DNA from: Sphaerisporangium perillae | GTDB lineage: Bacteria; Actinomycetota; Actinomycetes; Streptosporangiales; Streptosporangiaceae | Direction: 5' to 3' | NCBI RefSeq assembly: GCF_023276435.1 | Contig: NZ_JALLPO010000058.1 | Coordinates: 1 to 46,444 of the forward strand | DNA length: 46,444 nt | Shown here: positions 34,140 to 41,182 of the stretch, one piece after another | How positions within the stretch are numbered: position 1 is the stretch's first letter | How the letters are laid out: the number at the start of each line of letters is the position of its first letter | The notes under the pieces: model-generated | What the model saw: only the letters and a program-made list of their open reading frames with translations | Told to the model about the DNA's origin: nothing | The model's database searches: none | Translations under genes and position numbers: made by a program

Positions 34140-35429
34140 ATGCCGAAGGCCGTCTACCACGCGTACGGATACATCAAGAAGGCCGCCGCCCTGGTCAACG
34201 CCGAGGCCGGCCGGCTGCCGCGGCGGAAGGCGGACCTCATCGCCCGCGTGGCCGACGAGGTGATCCGTGGCGACCTGGACGACGAGTTCCCGCTGTACGT
34301 CTGGCAGACCGGCTCGGGCACCCAGTCGAACATGAACGTCAACGAGGTGATCTCCAACCGGGCGATCCAGCTACTCGGCGGCCGCCTCGGCAGCAAGGAG
34401 CCCATCCACCCGAACGACCACGTGAACATGGGGCAGTCATCCAACGACACCTTCGTCACCGCCATGCACATCGCCGCCGTACAGGCGATCAGCAGCCGCC
34501 TGCTCCCGGCGCTCAAGCGCCTGCGCGGCGCCGCCGAGAGCAAGAGCCACGAGTGGGAGCACGTCGTCAAGATCGGCCGTACCCATCTGGAGGACGCCAC
34601 CCCGCTCACGGTCGGCCAGGAGTGGTCGGGCTACGCCGCCCAGATCGCCGACGGCATCGACCACCTCGAGACCACGCTGCCGGGGCTGCACCGCCTGGCC
34701 ATCGGCGGCACGGCGGTCGGCACCGGGCTTAACGCGCCACCCGGCTTCGGGGAGCAGGTCGCCTCCCGGATCGCCCAGCTCTCCGGGCACCCGTTCACGA
34801 TCGCGCCCAACCCGTTCGCCGCGCAGGCCTCCTGCGACGCCCTGGTGCGTGCCTCGGCCTCGATCCGGGCCCTCGCAGCGCCACTGTTCAAGTTCGCCAA
34901 CGACATGCGCTGGCTCGGGTCGGGACCGCGTGCCGGTCTGCACGAACTGACCCTGCCGGCCAACGAGCCCGGATCGTCGATCATGCCGGTCAAGGTGAAC
35001 CCCACCCAGGCCGAGGCCATGCTGATGGTCGCCGTCCAGGTCATCGGCAATGACACGGCCGTCTCCATCGCCGGCGCCGAGCGTAACTTCGAGCTCAACG
35101 CCTTCCGGCCGGTCATCATCGCCAACGTCCTGCACTCGGTGAGGATCCTGGCCGACATGATCGACCACTTCCGTACGTACCTGGTCGAGGGTGCGAGGCT
35201 GAACATGGAGAAGCTGACCGAGGACGTCGAGCGGTCCATCATGATGGTCACCGCGCTCAGCCCGGTCATCGGCTACGACAACGCCGCTCGCATCGCCCAC
35301 CGGGCGCTCGACGAGCACCTCACCCTCAAGGAGGCGGCGCTGCGGTCCGGCATCAGCGAGACCCTGTACGACAAGGTCGTCGCCCCCGAGCGGCTTACCC
35401 ACCCCGGCGTCGCCGGGGAGTCAACTTGA
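34140..35429 (+). CDS. fumC: Class II fumarase, lacking its N-terminus
   Basis: 429 residues from ATG 34140, against about 460-470 for the family, which converts fumarate and malate in the TCA cycle. The in-frame sequence before the ATG still encodes GAQTQRSLIHFSIGEDRMP, the normal N-terminal fumarase segment, but is closed by a TAG about 27 codons before the ATG and has no ATG, GTG or TTG. The original start is therefore gone. Active-site parts are intact: TGSGTQSNMNVNEV, HPNDHVNMGQSSND, GRTHLEDATPLTVGQE and the signature GSSIMPVKVNP. GCGAGG lies 8 bases before ATG 34140, so a shortened protein could be made. Activity is doubtful because the missing part helps form the core. Confidence 0.85.
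   Translation: MPKAVYHAYGYIKKAAALVNAEAGRLPRRKADLIARVADEVIRGDLDDEFPLYVWQTGSGTQSNMNVNEVISNRAIQLLGGRLGSKEPIHPNDHVNMGQSSNDTFVTAMHIAAVQAISSRLLPALKRLRGAAESKSHEWEHVVKIGRTHLEDATPLTVGQEWSGYAAQIADGIDHLETTLPGLHRLAIGGTAVGTGLNAPPGFGEQVASRIAQLSGHPFTIAPNPFAAQASCDALVRASASIRALAAPLFKFANDMRWLGSGPRAGLHELTLPANEPGSSIMPVKVNPTQAEAMLMVAVQVIGNDTAVSIAGAERNFELNAFRPVIIANVLHSVRILADMIDHFRTYLVEGARLNMEKLTEDVERSIMMVTALSPVIGYDNAARIAHRALDEHLTLKEAALRSGISETLYDKVVAPERLTHPGVAGEST
35402..35418. terminator. Hairpin at the convergent gene ends
   Basis: CCCCGGCG-T-CGCCGGGG is a perfect 8-bp stem with a one-base centre, lying in the last codons of the fumarase frame and just beyond the original 3' end of the convergent dioxygenase. It may terminate both transcripts; no T-run is present. 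Confidence 0.45.
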
Positions 35430-35519
35430 ATCGGGGGGCAGGAGGTCGTCCATCGGCTCCAGCGGTACGTAACTGACGCGGCGCTTCTCGAAGGTGGGCT
35501 GCCATCTGTCTTCCGGTCA
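35421..35519 (-). pseudogene. Separated C-terminal 31 codons of the PhyH gene after an in-frame TGA
   Basis: In the PhyH frame, after ...MRAT and TGA, translation would give PEDRWQPTFEKRRVSYVPLE, then PMDDLLPPDSS and a stop. A C-to-T change of CGA to TGA (MRATRPEDRWQP) explains it. The tail ends at the hairpin between convergent genes, as a true gene end would. Confidence 0.65.
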
Positions 35520-36260
35520 GGTGGCTCGCATGGTCGGATCGATGCCGCGGAGCATCATCCCCTGGCCTCTGGAGCGGTGGACGTCATCGACGGGCAGATC
35601 TTCAGGATCACGGAACTGGACCAGCAAGGTCGTGCGCGCCTCTGCCGCCGTGTTGATGCCGGACCCGTGCACGGTGAGGTAGGTGAAGAACAGGACGTCG
35701 CCCGCCTCGGCCTCGATCGGGATGGCGGCCTCCAACGGCCATTCCGACAGCGGCAGGTGCCAACCGCCTTCCTCGATGTGTGGCAGCACCCCGTTCTTGT
35801 GGCTGCTCGGCACCACGCGGACGCACCCCTTCTCCTCCGGTGCGTCGTCGAAATGGAAGACCGCCGCGCCGACCGTGTGCCTGGTATGCGGAAGGTGCGG
35901 GGCGTCCTGGTGAAGGGGGAACGGCGATCCCTTCTCCGCCGGCTTCACGAAGATCTTGGTGTGGTGAAGCTGGACGTTCTCCGTGCCCATCAGCGCCGCC
36001 GCCACGTCGGTGAAGCGCGGGTCCACCACGAGCCTCGCGAACGCGGCCGAATAGAACTGCGCGTCATGGCAATGCCTCAGCTCGGTCGCACCCCCTGCCA
36101 GTTCACGGGCGCTCCCCCAGGTCGGGTCCGTCCTGCGCAACCGCGCGAGGACGGCGTGGCACTCTTCCCGGTACTCCTGCGCCTCCGATCCGCTGAGCAG
36201 GCCCTTGACCAGGAGATAGCCGTTGTCCCTGCAGAAGCCGACCAAAGCTGAATCGATCAT
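35517..36260 (-). CDS. Phytanoyl-CoA dioxygenase (PhyH) family Fe(II)/2-oxoglutarate oxygenase
   Basis: 247 residues from ATG 36260, chosen for GGGGGAGGG just upstream. The iron ligands are H117 and D119 in LHQDAP and H198 in VHGSGIN, with R209 (AEARTTLL) suited to bind 2-oxoglutarate. The jelly-roll core VGAAVFHFDDAPEEKGCVRVVPSSHK is complete. Members hydroxylate small metabolites or acyl-CoA in the cytoplasm. The frame does not end naturally: after the TGA at 35517-35519, 31 further codons of convincing protein sequence continue in the same frame to a second TGA at 35421. The called protein is thus probably C-terminally truncated. Confidence 0.85.
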   Translation of the reverse strand: MIDSALVGFCRDNGYLLVKGLLSGSEAQEYREECHAVLARLRRTDPTWGSARELAGGATELRHCHDAQFYSAAFARLVVDPRFTDVAAALMGTENVQLHHTKIFVKPAEKGSPFPLHQDAPHLPHTRHTVGAAVFHFDDAPEEKGCVRVVPSSHKNGVLPHIEEGGWHLPLSEWPLEAAIPIEAEAGDVLFFTYLTVHGSGINTAAEARTTLLVQFRDPEDLPVDDVHRSRGQGMMLRGIDPTMRAT

Positions 36261-36359
36261 GCCGCCCTCCCCCACCAGTGTCGTCCACCTCTCTGATGCC
36301 CGTAAACGGCCTGCCGCTCCCGGATTCCGGCGCCGGCTGTACTAGTTGATCAGGTGGCC

Positions 36360-36460
36360 GGGGACCGGCAGGGCCAGGACCAGGGGCGATGACCGCGAGG
36401 TAGAGCGGGTAGAGGCGGAAGAGGCGGCCGATCCAGAACGTCCGCGGGTCGCCGTGGCGC
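36360..36460 (-). pseudogene. Acyltransferase-3 (OafA-like) fragment
   Basis: The minus strand encodes RTFWIGRLFRLYPLYLAVIA, the RRxxRIxPxY-type segment at the end of the first helix of acyltransferase-3 membrane proteins, which transfer acyl groups to sugars. Nothing of the other helices remains. It abuts the CGNR fragment. Confidence 0.55.
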
Positions 36461-36783
36461 TCCAGAGCATCGCGGAGCAGGTGGCGGCCATGATCCGCAA
36501 GTACGGCGCGCAACCGTACCTGACCGAGGACGTGGGCCAGCCGTTCCACCTGCATTTTCACGGATCGGGCGGCACCGAGGTCAAGGCCATGGGCGGCAAT
36601 TCGCCACCGCACTGGCGGCTGATCGTCGACGGTCATGGGCCCGACCGGTTCGGGCAGTGCGAGGCTCACCACTGCGACGCCGTCTACATCGACCTGACCC
36701 GCAACGGTTCGCGCCGCTATTGCAGCGCAGCCTGTACCGCTCGCGCCAAGACCGCCGCCTACCGCAGCCGAAGGCGGTCCTAA
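36455..36783 (+). pseudogene. CGNR zinc-finger regulator, C-terminal fragment
   Basis: The plus frame ending at 36783 has helices (ALQSIAEQVAAMIRKYGAQP) and then the zinc finger FGQCEAHHCDAVYIDLTRNG followed by RRYCSAACTARAKTAAYRSR. The C-x4-C ... C-x3-C pattern is that of CGNR proteins. The N-terminal start is missing; upstream is acyltransferase relic. A short protein could in theory start at ATG 36490, but no ribosome site is seen. Confidence 0.65.
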
Positions 36784-36784
36784 C

Positions 36785-36945
36785 CTCCTCGGGCTCAGTG
36801 CCGTCCGGCGAACTGCAACGCCATGCGCGCATTGCCAGATGCCGGACCGATGTACTTGAGCCGGGGCTGTTGGGATTGCCGGGGTTGAAGTGGTTGAGGC
36901 GGCGCAGCAGCCGCTCCTGCTCACCGACGCACTCTCTCGACTAGC
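36785..36945 (-). pseudogene. Fragment of a NlpC/P60 hydrolase gene, related to the intact gene at 43143-44117
   Basis: The minus strand encodes GEQERLLRRLNHFNPGNPNS and, after a one-base frameshift, LKYIGPASGNARMALQFA. The intact NlpC/P60 protein has GEQERLLRRLDQFNPGNPNS and VKYTGPASGNARVALQFA. DNA similarity is visible along 36800-36940. Only the linker between coiled coil and catalytic domain is kept, with no catalytic Cys. Confidence 0.8.
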
Positions 36946-37615
36946 GCCGGGAGCCATGATCATGAGGAGCGCGCCGCCGTGAGTCTCGTGATAGAGATGC
37001 GGCTCTGCGGCGGTGAATACGGAGACGGCCCACAGCGATGAGGGCGACCTTCAGCACGACGATCGCCAGCACAGCGTTGCCGGCGAAGCCGGTCCACCGC
37101 GAGTCTGCGAGGATGGTGCCGGCCAGTCCGAGGTGCACGGCTAGGACCAGCGCCCCGGCCACCACCAAGACGATCGTCTGCAGGTTCGCGCGTACCCAGC
37201 CGGGAGCGCCTTGCCTGCTGAGTGTCGTTCCGCGCGCCTCCAGAGGCGGCATAACGCTGGCCGCTTCTGTCGTTTGCCAGGTCACGACCAACGGGGCACG
37301 TCGACTGAACCTGTCGAGGTCGCGCGTGATGACGTCCTGGATCTGCGCCAGACCGTCCTCATCGGCGGCTTCGATGCGCACGTCGAGGATGTTCCCCTCG
37401 GCGGCGAGCGTGCATTTCCCCCACGGGGTGAAGGTGACGATTCCGTGGGTGTCAGACCATTCGGCGCTGACCCGCACTTCACGGCGGGCCATTATGCCGT
37501 GCAAATGCATCCGTGGCGCATGACCGCCGCCGCCCATGGCGGCGGCATGCTTGCAGAACTGCACGAGATACCGGCTCGGGCGCTCGGTCTCGATCTGGGC
37601 TACCAGGCTTGGCAT
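36941..37615 (-). CDS. DUF2218 protein with C-terminal membrane segments
   Basis: 224 residues. Residues 1-112 match the DUF2218 pattern: TERPSRYLVQFCKHA, then WSDTHGIVTFTPWGKCTLAAEGNILDVRIEAAD and a QDVITRDLDRFSRR helix. DUF2218 proteins are usually about 100 residues. Here an added segment carries two hydrophobic helices (about 145-165 and 177-195) and a basic tail, so it is probably membrane bound. AAAGGAG precedes the ATG. It is divergent from a TetR gene, the usual partner arrangement. Function is unknown; some members are near iron or siderophore genes. Confidence 0.75.
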   Translation of the reverse strand: MPSLVAQIETERPSRYLVQFCKHAAAMGGGGHAPRMHLHGIMARREVRVSAEWSDTHGIVTFTPWGKCTLAAEGNILDVRIEAADEDGLAQIQDVITRDLDRFSRRAPLVVTWQTTEAASVMPPLEARGTTLSRQGAPGWVRANLQTIVLVVAGALVLAVHLGLAGTILADSRWTGFAGNAVLAIVVLKVALIAVGRLRIHRRRAASLSRDSRRRAPHDHGSRR

Positions 37616-37718
37616 CGCACTCCTTTGGGTTCATGTGTCGTGAGAGCTGGCGACCGGGCCACCCGTCGTAGCGCGCGCCGGGGCCAGGGGAACAGGACAC
37701 CAGATTTATCGATACACA

Positions 37719-37750
37719 TTGTCTTTGTCAACGTCATAGTGTCTCTGTCA
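37719..37750. promoter_or_regulatory. Direct repeats upstream of the TetR gene
   Basis: GTCTTTGTCA (37721-37730) and GTCTCTGTCA (37741-37750) are spaced exactly 20 bases, about two helical turns, and the second ends at the TetR ATG. They also face the DUF2218 gene. Probable binding site of the TetR protein itself. Confidence 0.5.
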
Positions 37751-38376
37751 TGGATGAGATGTATTATGGCCTGGTGCCGAAGCTGTGGAACGAGACCATC
37801 GACGCGCATCGCGCCGCGGTCCGGGATGCGACCTTGGACGCCACGGCGGCCCTGGTAGCCGAGCATGGACTCGTAGCCCTGACGATGTCGCAGATCGCGG
37901 AGAAGGCGGGCATCGGACGGGCGACGCTGTACAAGTACTTCCCCGACGTGCAGACCATCCTCGTCGCCTGGCACGAGCGTCAGGTCACCACGCACCTCGA
38001 CCAACTCGCCGCCGCCGCCGATCCCGCGGACCCGGCCGGCGTCCGCCTGGAAGCCGTACTCCAGGCGTATGCGTTCATCCAGCACCACTCAGGACGCCAC
38101 GGCGGTGAACTGTCCACACCCCTCCACCGCGGCGAACACGTCGACCGCGCGCGCCAGCGACTCCACCGCTTCGTCCAAGACTTGATCACCGAGGGTGCGA
38201 AAGCCGGCGACCTGCGCGTTGACGTGTCGGCCGACGAGTTGACCTGCTACTGCCTGCACGCCCTCACCGCGGCCGGCACCCTTGCCACCCCCGACGCGGT
38301 CCACCGACTGGTCGCCATCACACTGACCGGACTACGTCCCCAGCGACCAGAACCGACGAGACATCACCACAGCTGA
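37750..38376 (+). CDS. TetR-family repressor
   Basis: 208 residues. The DNA-binding region ATAALVAEHGLVALTMSQIAEKAGIGRATLYKYFPDVQTILVAWHERQV is textbook TetR. The N-terminus MDEMYYGLVPKLWNETIDAHRAAVRDA is well conserved in a subgroup that regulates a divergent small gene. CATAGT at 37735-37740 is a possible -10 very near the ATG, so the transcript may be leaderless. It should repress the divergent DUF2218 gene and itself. Ligand unknown. Confidence 0.9.
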   Translation: MDEMYYGLVPKLWNETIDAHRAAVRDATLDATAALVAEHGLVALTMSQIAEKAGIGRATLYKYFPDVQTILVAWHERQVTTHLDQLAAAADPADPAGVRLEAVLQAYAFIQHHSGRHGGELSTPLHRGEHVDRARQRLHRFVQDLITEGAKAGDLRVDVSADELTCYCLHALTAAGTLATPDAVHRLVAITLTGLRPQRPEPTRHHHS

Positions 38377-38381
38377 TCGCC

Positions 38382-38480
38382 ATGATGTCCCCCGAGGACA
38401 TGAAGGAACTGGAAAGCCTTCGGGCACCGCTTTCGGCACGGCCTTCCTCAACATGGTGATCAAATACAACCTCTCCACCA
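38382..38480 (+). pseudogene. DUF305 gene fragment, frameshifted
   Basis: The plus strand encodes MMSPEDMKELE and, after a shift of frame, PSGTAFGTAFLNMVIKYN. The intact DUF305 protein at 39133 has MMSADEMKELDDSSGSAFDKAFLTMMIKHH at the same place. Both ends are lost and the metal-binding HH is changed to YN. It sits directly after the TetR stop. Confidence 0.75.
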
Positions 38481-38624
38481 CCGGCCTTGCGGCGAGATCG
38501 AGCAACGCTCCGGTACGAGCGTCACCTCCACAGCTCCGGCACAGCCGCAACTGAGTGAGCACTTGTGCAGGGGGCGATCCGCCACGAGGTTCCCTCAGTT
38601 CCAGCCGGCTTCTCCGGTGATGCG

Positions 38625-38658
38625 TAGTAGTACCTGGCGCAAGCGCTAGTCTGGCTCC
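38625..38658 (+). promoter_or_regulatory. Probable leaderless promoter of the DUF6153 gene with a TAGTAGTA element
   Basis: TAGTCT (38647-38652) lies 6 bases before the GTG start, fitting a leaderless TANNNT promoter. TAGTAGTA (38625-38632) covers the -35 position and resembles a half-site of the BlaI-type dyads at 41671-41706. No full dyad is formed, so regulator binding is only a possibility. Confidence 0.35.
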
Positions 38659-39066
38659 GTGGTCGGGAGCAGCGCGTTCGGGGTGATCGGCCGGGCCATT
38701 GCCGGGCCGATCCTGCTATGTGCGGTAGTCGCCGGGTTGTTCGCCATGCACGGTGTCCAGCCCACACCCGGGCCGACTGAGATGGCCGGCGTCTTGACTA
38801 TGCATGTCTCCCAGAAAGGCATGCCATCCGATGTCCCTGTCGGCGACGACCACGACCGGCAGATGCCCGCCCACGACGGACACGGTGGCGGGGAGGTCTG
38901 CCTTGCCCTGCTCCTCATAGCGGCGTTGGCATTCCTCGCGGGCAGAGCACTTGGCACGAGCCCGGGCATCGATCCTCCCGTCCTCGGTGGGCTTGTTCCC
39001 AGAGCCAGACCGAGAGTCCTGCCACGCGGGCCGACCCTCGCGCAGCTCTGCGTGCTTCGGCGGTGA
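38659..39066 (+). CDS. DUF6153-like small membrane protein
   Basis: 135 residues from GTG 38659. A first hydrophobic segment (about 12-30, IAGPILLCAVVAGLFAMHGV) is followed by an external Met/His/Asp-rich loop (DDHDRQMPAHDGHGGGE) and a second segment (EVCLALLLIAALAFLAGRAL). The C-terminus ends LAQLCVLRR, typical of proteins I know as DUF6153. The His/Met loop suggests binding of a metal such as copper outside the cell. It is followed by a DUF305 lipoprotein gene on the same strand after 66 bases, a pairing common in actinomycetes. Confidence 0.7.
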   Translation: MVGSSAFGVIGRAIAGPILLCAVVAGLFAMHGVQPTPGPTEMAGVLTMHVSQKGMPSDVPVGDDHDRQMPAHDGHGGGEVCLALLLIAALAFLAGRALGTSPGIDPPVLGGLVPRARPRVLPRGPTLAQLCVLRR

Positions 39067-39132
39067 CGTCTTCCGCGGCGGTCTTCGGCCGCCTACGGAT
39101 CAGTCACCAAGCCGAATCACGGAGTTGTTCAC

Positions 39133-39774
39133 ATGAAACGTCTCATCATCGCTTCCACGGCTCTGGCAGCGGCCGGGCTGCTCGCCACCGGTTGCGGCGG
39201 GCAAGAAACAGCCAGCGGCCACGGACAGCAAGCGGGCGGCGACCACGGCATGTCTTCGATGGCGTCGCCGACCGCTACTCCTGCCGGCAGCTCTGCCGGC
39301 AGTCCGTCGGCGGACCACAACGACCAGGACGTGATGTTCGCCCAGATGATGATCCCCCACCATCGACAGGCGATCGACATGGCCAAACTCGCCGATTCAC
39401 GGGCCTCCAGCCCTGAGGTCAAGCAGCTCGCCAAGCAGATCGAGGCCGCCCAGGAGCCCGAGATCACCACCATGAGCGGCTGGCTGACCGCCTGGAGCAT
39501 GCAAGTCCCGGGCTACGACATGTCCTCGATGGGACACGGCATGGACGGCATGATGTCGGCCGACGAGATGAAGGAGCTCGATGACTCGTCGGGCAGTGCC
39601 TTCGACAAGGCCTTCCTCACGATGATGATCAAGCATCACGAGGGAGCGGTCTCCATGGCCAAGAAGGAGCAGAGCTCCGGGGCCTTCCCGCCGGCCCACG
39701 AGATGGCCGCCGCCATCGTGACGAGCCAGACGGCGGAGATCGGCACGATGAAGCAGCTGCTGCGGTCCAAGTAG
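39133..39774 (+). CDS. DUF305 lipoprotein, probable copper-binding protein
   Basis: 213 residues with a lipoprotein signal (MKRLIIASTALAAAGLLATGC). The DUF305 domain has two similar halves: MFAQMMIPHHRQAIDMAKLA (near residue 75) and FLTMMIKHHEGAVSMAKKE (near residue 160), each with the HH pair, plus a Met-rich linker DMSSMGHGMDGMMSADEM. The His and Met residues are suited to bind copper outside the membrane, as in CopM-like proteins. GGAG precedes the ATG by 8 bases. A strong terminator follows. The DUF6153 gene upstream and a copper-type P-ATPase at the window end support a metal-homeostasis role. Confidence 0.88.
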   Translation: MKRLIIASTALAAAGLLATGCGGQETASGHGQQAGGDHGMSSMASPTATPAGSSAGSPSADHNDQDVMFAQMMIPHHRQAIDMAKLADSRASSPEVKQLAKQIEAAQEPEITTMSGWLTAWSMQVPGYDMSSMGHGMDGMMSADEMKELDDSSGSAFDKAFLTMMIKHHEGAVSMAKKEQSSGAFPPAHEMAAAIVTSQTAEIGTMKQLLRSK

Positions 39775-39780
39775 CACGCA

Positions 39781-39816
39781 CGTCTTGGGGCGCATCCCAC
39801 GATGCGCCCCAAGACG
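39781..39816 (+). terminator. Strong hairpin terminator after the DUF305 gene
   Basis: CGTCTTGGGGCGCAT pairs perfectly over 15 bp with ATGCGCCCCAAGACG around the loop CCCACG, 6 bases after the stop codon. Confidence 0.88.
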
Positions 39817-39819
39817 CCA

Positions 39820-39917
39820 GGTCGTCCCAGGTCACATAGGTCCCGTCGAAGAAGGGCCTGCGGCGCCGCCGCTGCGGCCCGCACGTCCAGCACCACGGTC
39901 TTGACGCCCTCAGCCAT
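39820..39917 (-). pseudogene. 5' stub of an unidentified gene
   Basis: From ATG 39917 with GGAG upstream and a TAATAG hexamer nearby, the minus strand encodes MAEGVKTVVLDVRAAAAAPQ; a neighbouring frame continues PFFDGTYVTWDDLA. Both run into the DUF305 terminator. It looks like a real start whose body has been removed. Family not recognised. Confidence 0.35.
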
Positions 39918-40012
39918 GCCCGCCCGCTCCTACTATTACGCTTCGTACACAATTCAGTGCGGAATCACGGCCAAGGCGTCGATGTGATCGTTGCACGCAT
40001 TCGTATCGACAC

Positions 40013-41182
40013 TCACTCAAGGTGGGGTTCGCGGGTCTGGGAGTTGCGGAGTTCAGTGAACAACTGTTCCCATTGCGGCCGGATCCAGCTCATGTCGTAG
40101 CGTTGTGCGGAGGCCAGGGCAGAGGTGCCGAGTGCGTGTCGCTGTTCGGTGTCGATTATGAGTCGTTCGATGGCCGCGGCGAGGCCGGCGAGGTCACCTG
40201 GGGGAACCAGCAGCCCGTCCTGTTCGTGGCTGATGATCTCCGCTGGACCGTTCGGGCAGTCGAAGCTGACGACGGGCAGCCCGTGGGCCATGGCCTCGGT
40301 GAGCACCATGCCGAACCCCTCTGCCCGGGAGCTGAGGACGAACATGGCGCCTTTGGGGAGTTCCTTCTCCAGCGTGGTCGTGCCCCCCATCAGATAGACG
40401 TGGTTGTACAGGTGCAGCCGATGGATGAGGCGCTGCAGCTCGCCGCGCTCCTTTCCGTCGCCGTAGATGCGCAACTGCCAGTCGGGATGGGTGCCGGCGA
40501 CCGAGGCGAAGGCTTCGATCAGCAGGTCGAAGCCCTTCTGCCGTGTGAGCCGTCCGGCCGCGATGATGGTCTTGCTGTTCCGGGTGGCCGGCGCCCGCTC
40601 GGCCGGCGAGAGCGCATTCGGGATGGTCGCCACCCTGGCGCCGCCACCGTCCAGCGCGGCCATGTACTCCGCCGCGTCGGTGTAGGTGAGGGTTACGACC
40701 GCGTCCATGTTCGGGTACCACCGCACGATCTCGGCGGCTAGTTCGGGTTTGTGGGATCGCAGGTGCATGTGCTCTTGGGCGACCCGCACGATTCCGGGCC
40801 GGGCGAAGCGCGCGGCGAGCAGGTTGAGAGCGGGCCGGGTGGTGACCAGCACCCCACCATGGAGCGATTGAAGGTAGCGCACGATCTTGCGATCGCTGAG
40901 CCGGCTGAAGGCGGCGTAGCGGACCTCGCTGGGTGGCACCAGGCGGCTGGGCCGGTTGTGGAACCAGGTGCGGGCCGGATGGCGCCAGCGCGGTCCGCGT
41001 AGATCGATAAGGGCGTGCAGGCGTATTCGTGGATCGAGGGGGAACTTCGGCTCATCGCGGGTGCGGAACACGCTGACCAGCTCGACGTCGTGATCGCCCG
41101 CCATGGCTCCGGCCTGATTCATCACGGTGCGGATGGTGCCGCCGACGCCGTAGGCGTTCATGAGGAGGTAGCGGATCTTCAT
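40013..41182 (-). CDS. GT4-family glycosyltransferase
   Basis: 389 residues from ATG 41182 (MKIRYLLMNAYGVGGTIRTVMNQ), whose GVGGTIRT loop is the N-terminal donor-side glycine motif. The C-terminal Rossmann half has IIAAGRLTRQKGFDLLIEAFA and the EX7E motif in SRAEGFGMVLTEAMAHGLPVVSFDCPNGPAEII. Retaining GT-B enzymes of this type add sugars to wall polymers or glycolipids at the cytoplasmic membrane face. It is similar to proteins found with teichoic-acid-like polymer genes. Its start overlaps the stop of the preceding 149-residue gene by 4 bases, so both are one operon starting at the BlaI-type operators. Confidence 0.88.
   Translation of the reverse strand: MKIRYLLMNAYGVGGTIRTVMNQAGAMAGDHDVELVSVFRTRDEPKFPLDPRIRLHALIDLRGPRWRHPARTWFHNRPSRLVPPSEVRYAAFSRLSDRKIVRYLQSLHGGVLVTTRPALNLLAARFARPGIVRVAQEHMHLRSHKPELAAEIVRWYPNMDAVVTLTYTDAAEYMAALDGGGARVATIPNALSPAERAPATRNSKTIIAAGRLTRQKGFDLLIEAFASVAGTHPDWQLRIYGDGKERGELQRLIHRLHLYNHVYLMGGTTTLEKELPKGAMFVLSSRAEGFGMVLTEAMAHGLPVVSFDCPNGPAEIISHEQDGLLVPPGDLAGLAAAIERLIIDTEQRHALGTSALASAQRYDMSWIRPQWEQLFTELRNSQTREPHLE

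Noticed and set aside
35517..35519. TGA in the PhyH gene as a selenocysteine codon
   Set aside because: The site is outside the active centre, the expected residue is Arg, and no selenium genes or hairpin of the right kind were seen.
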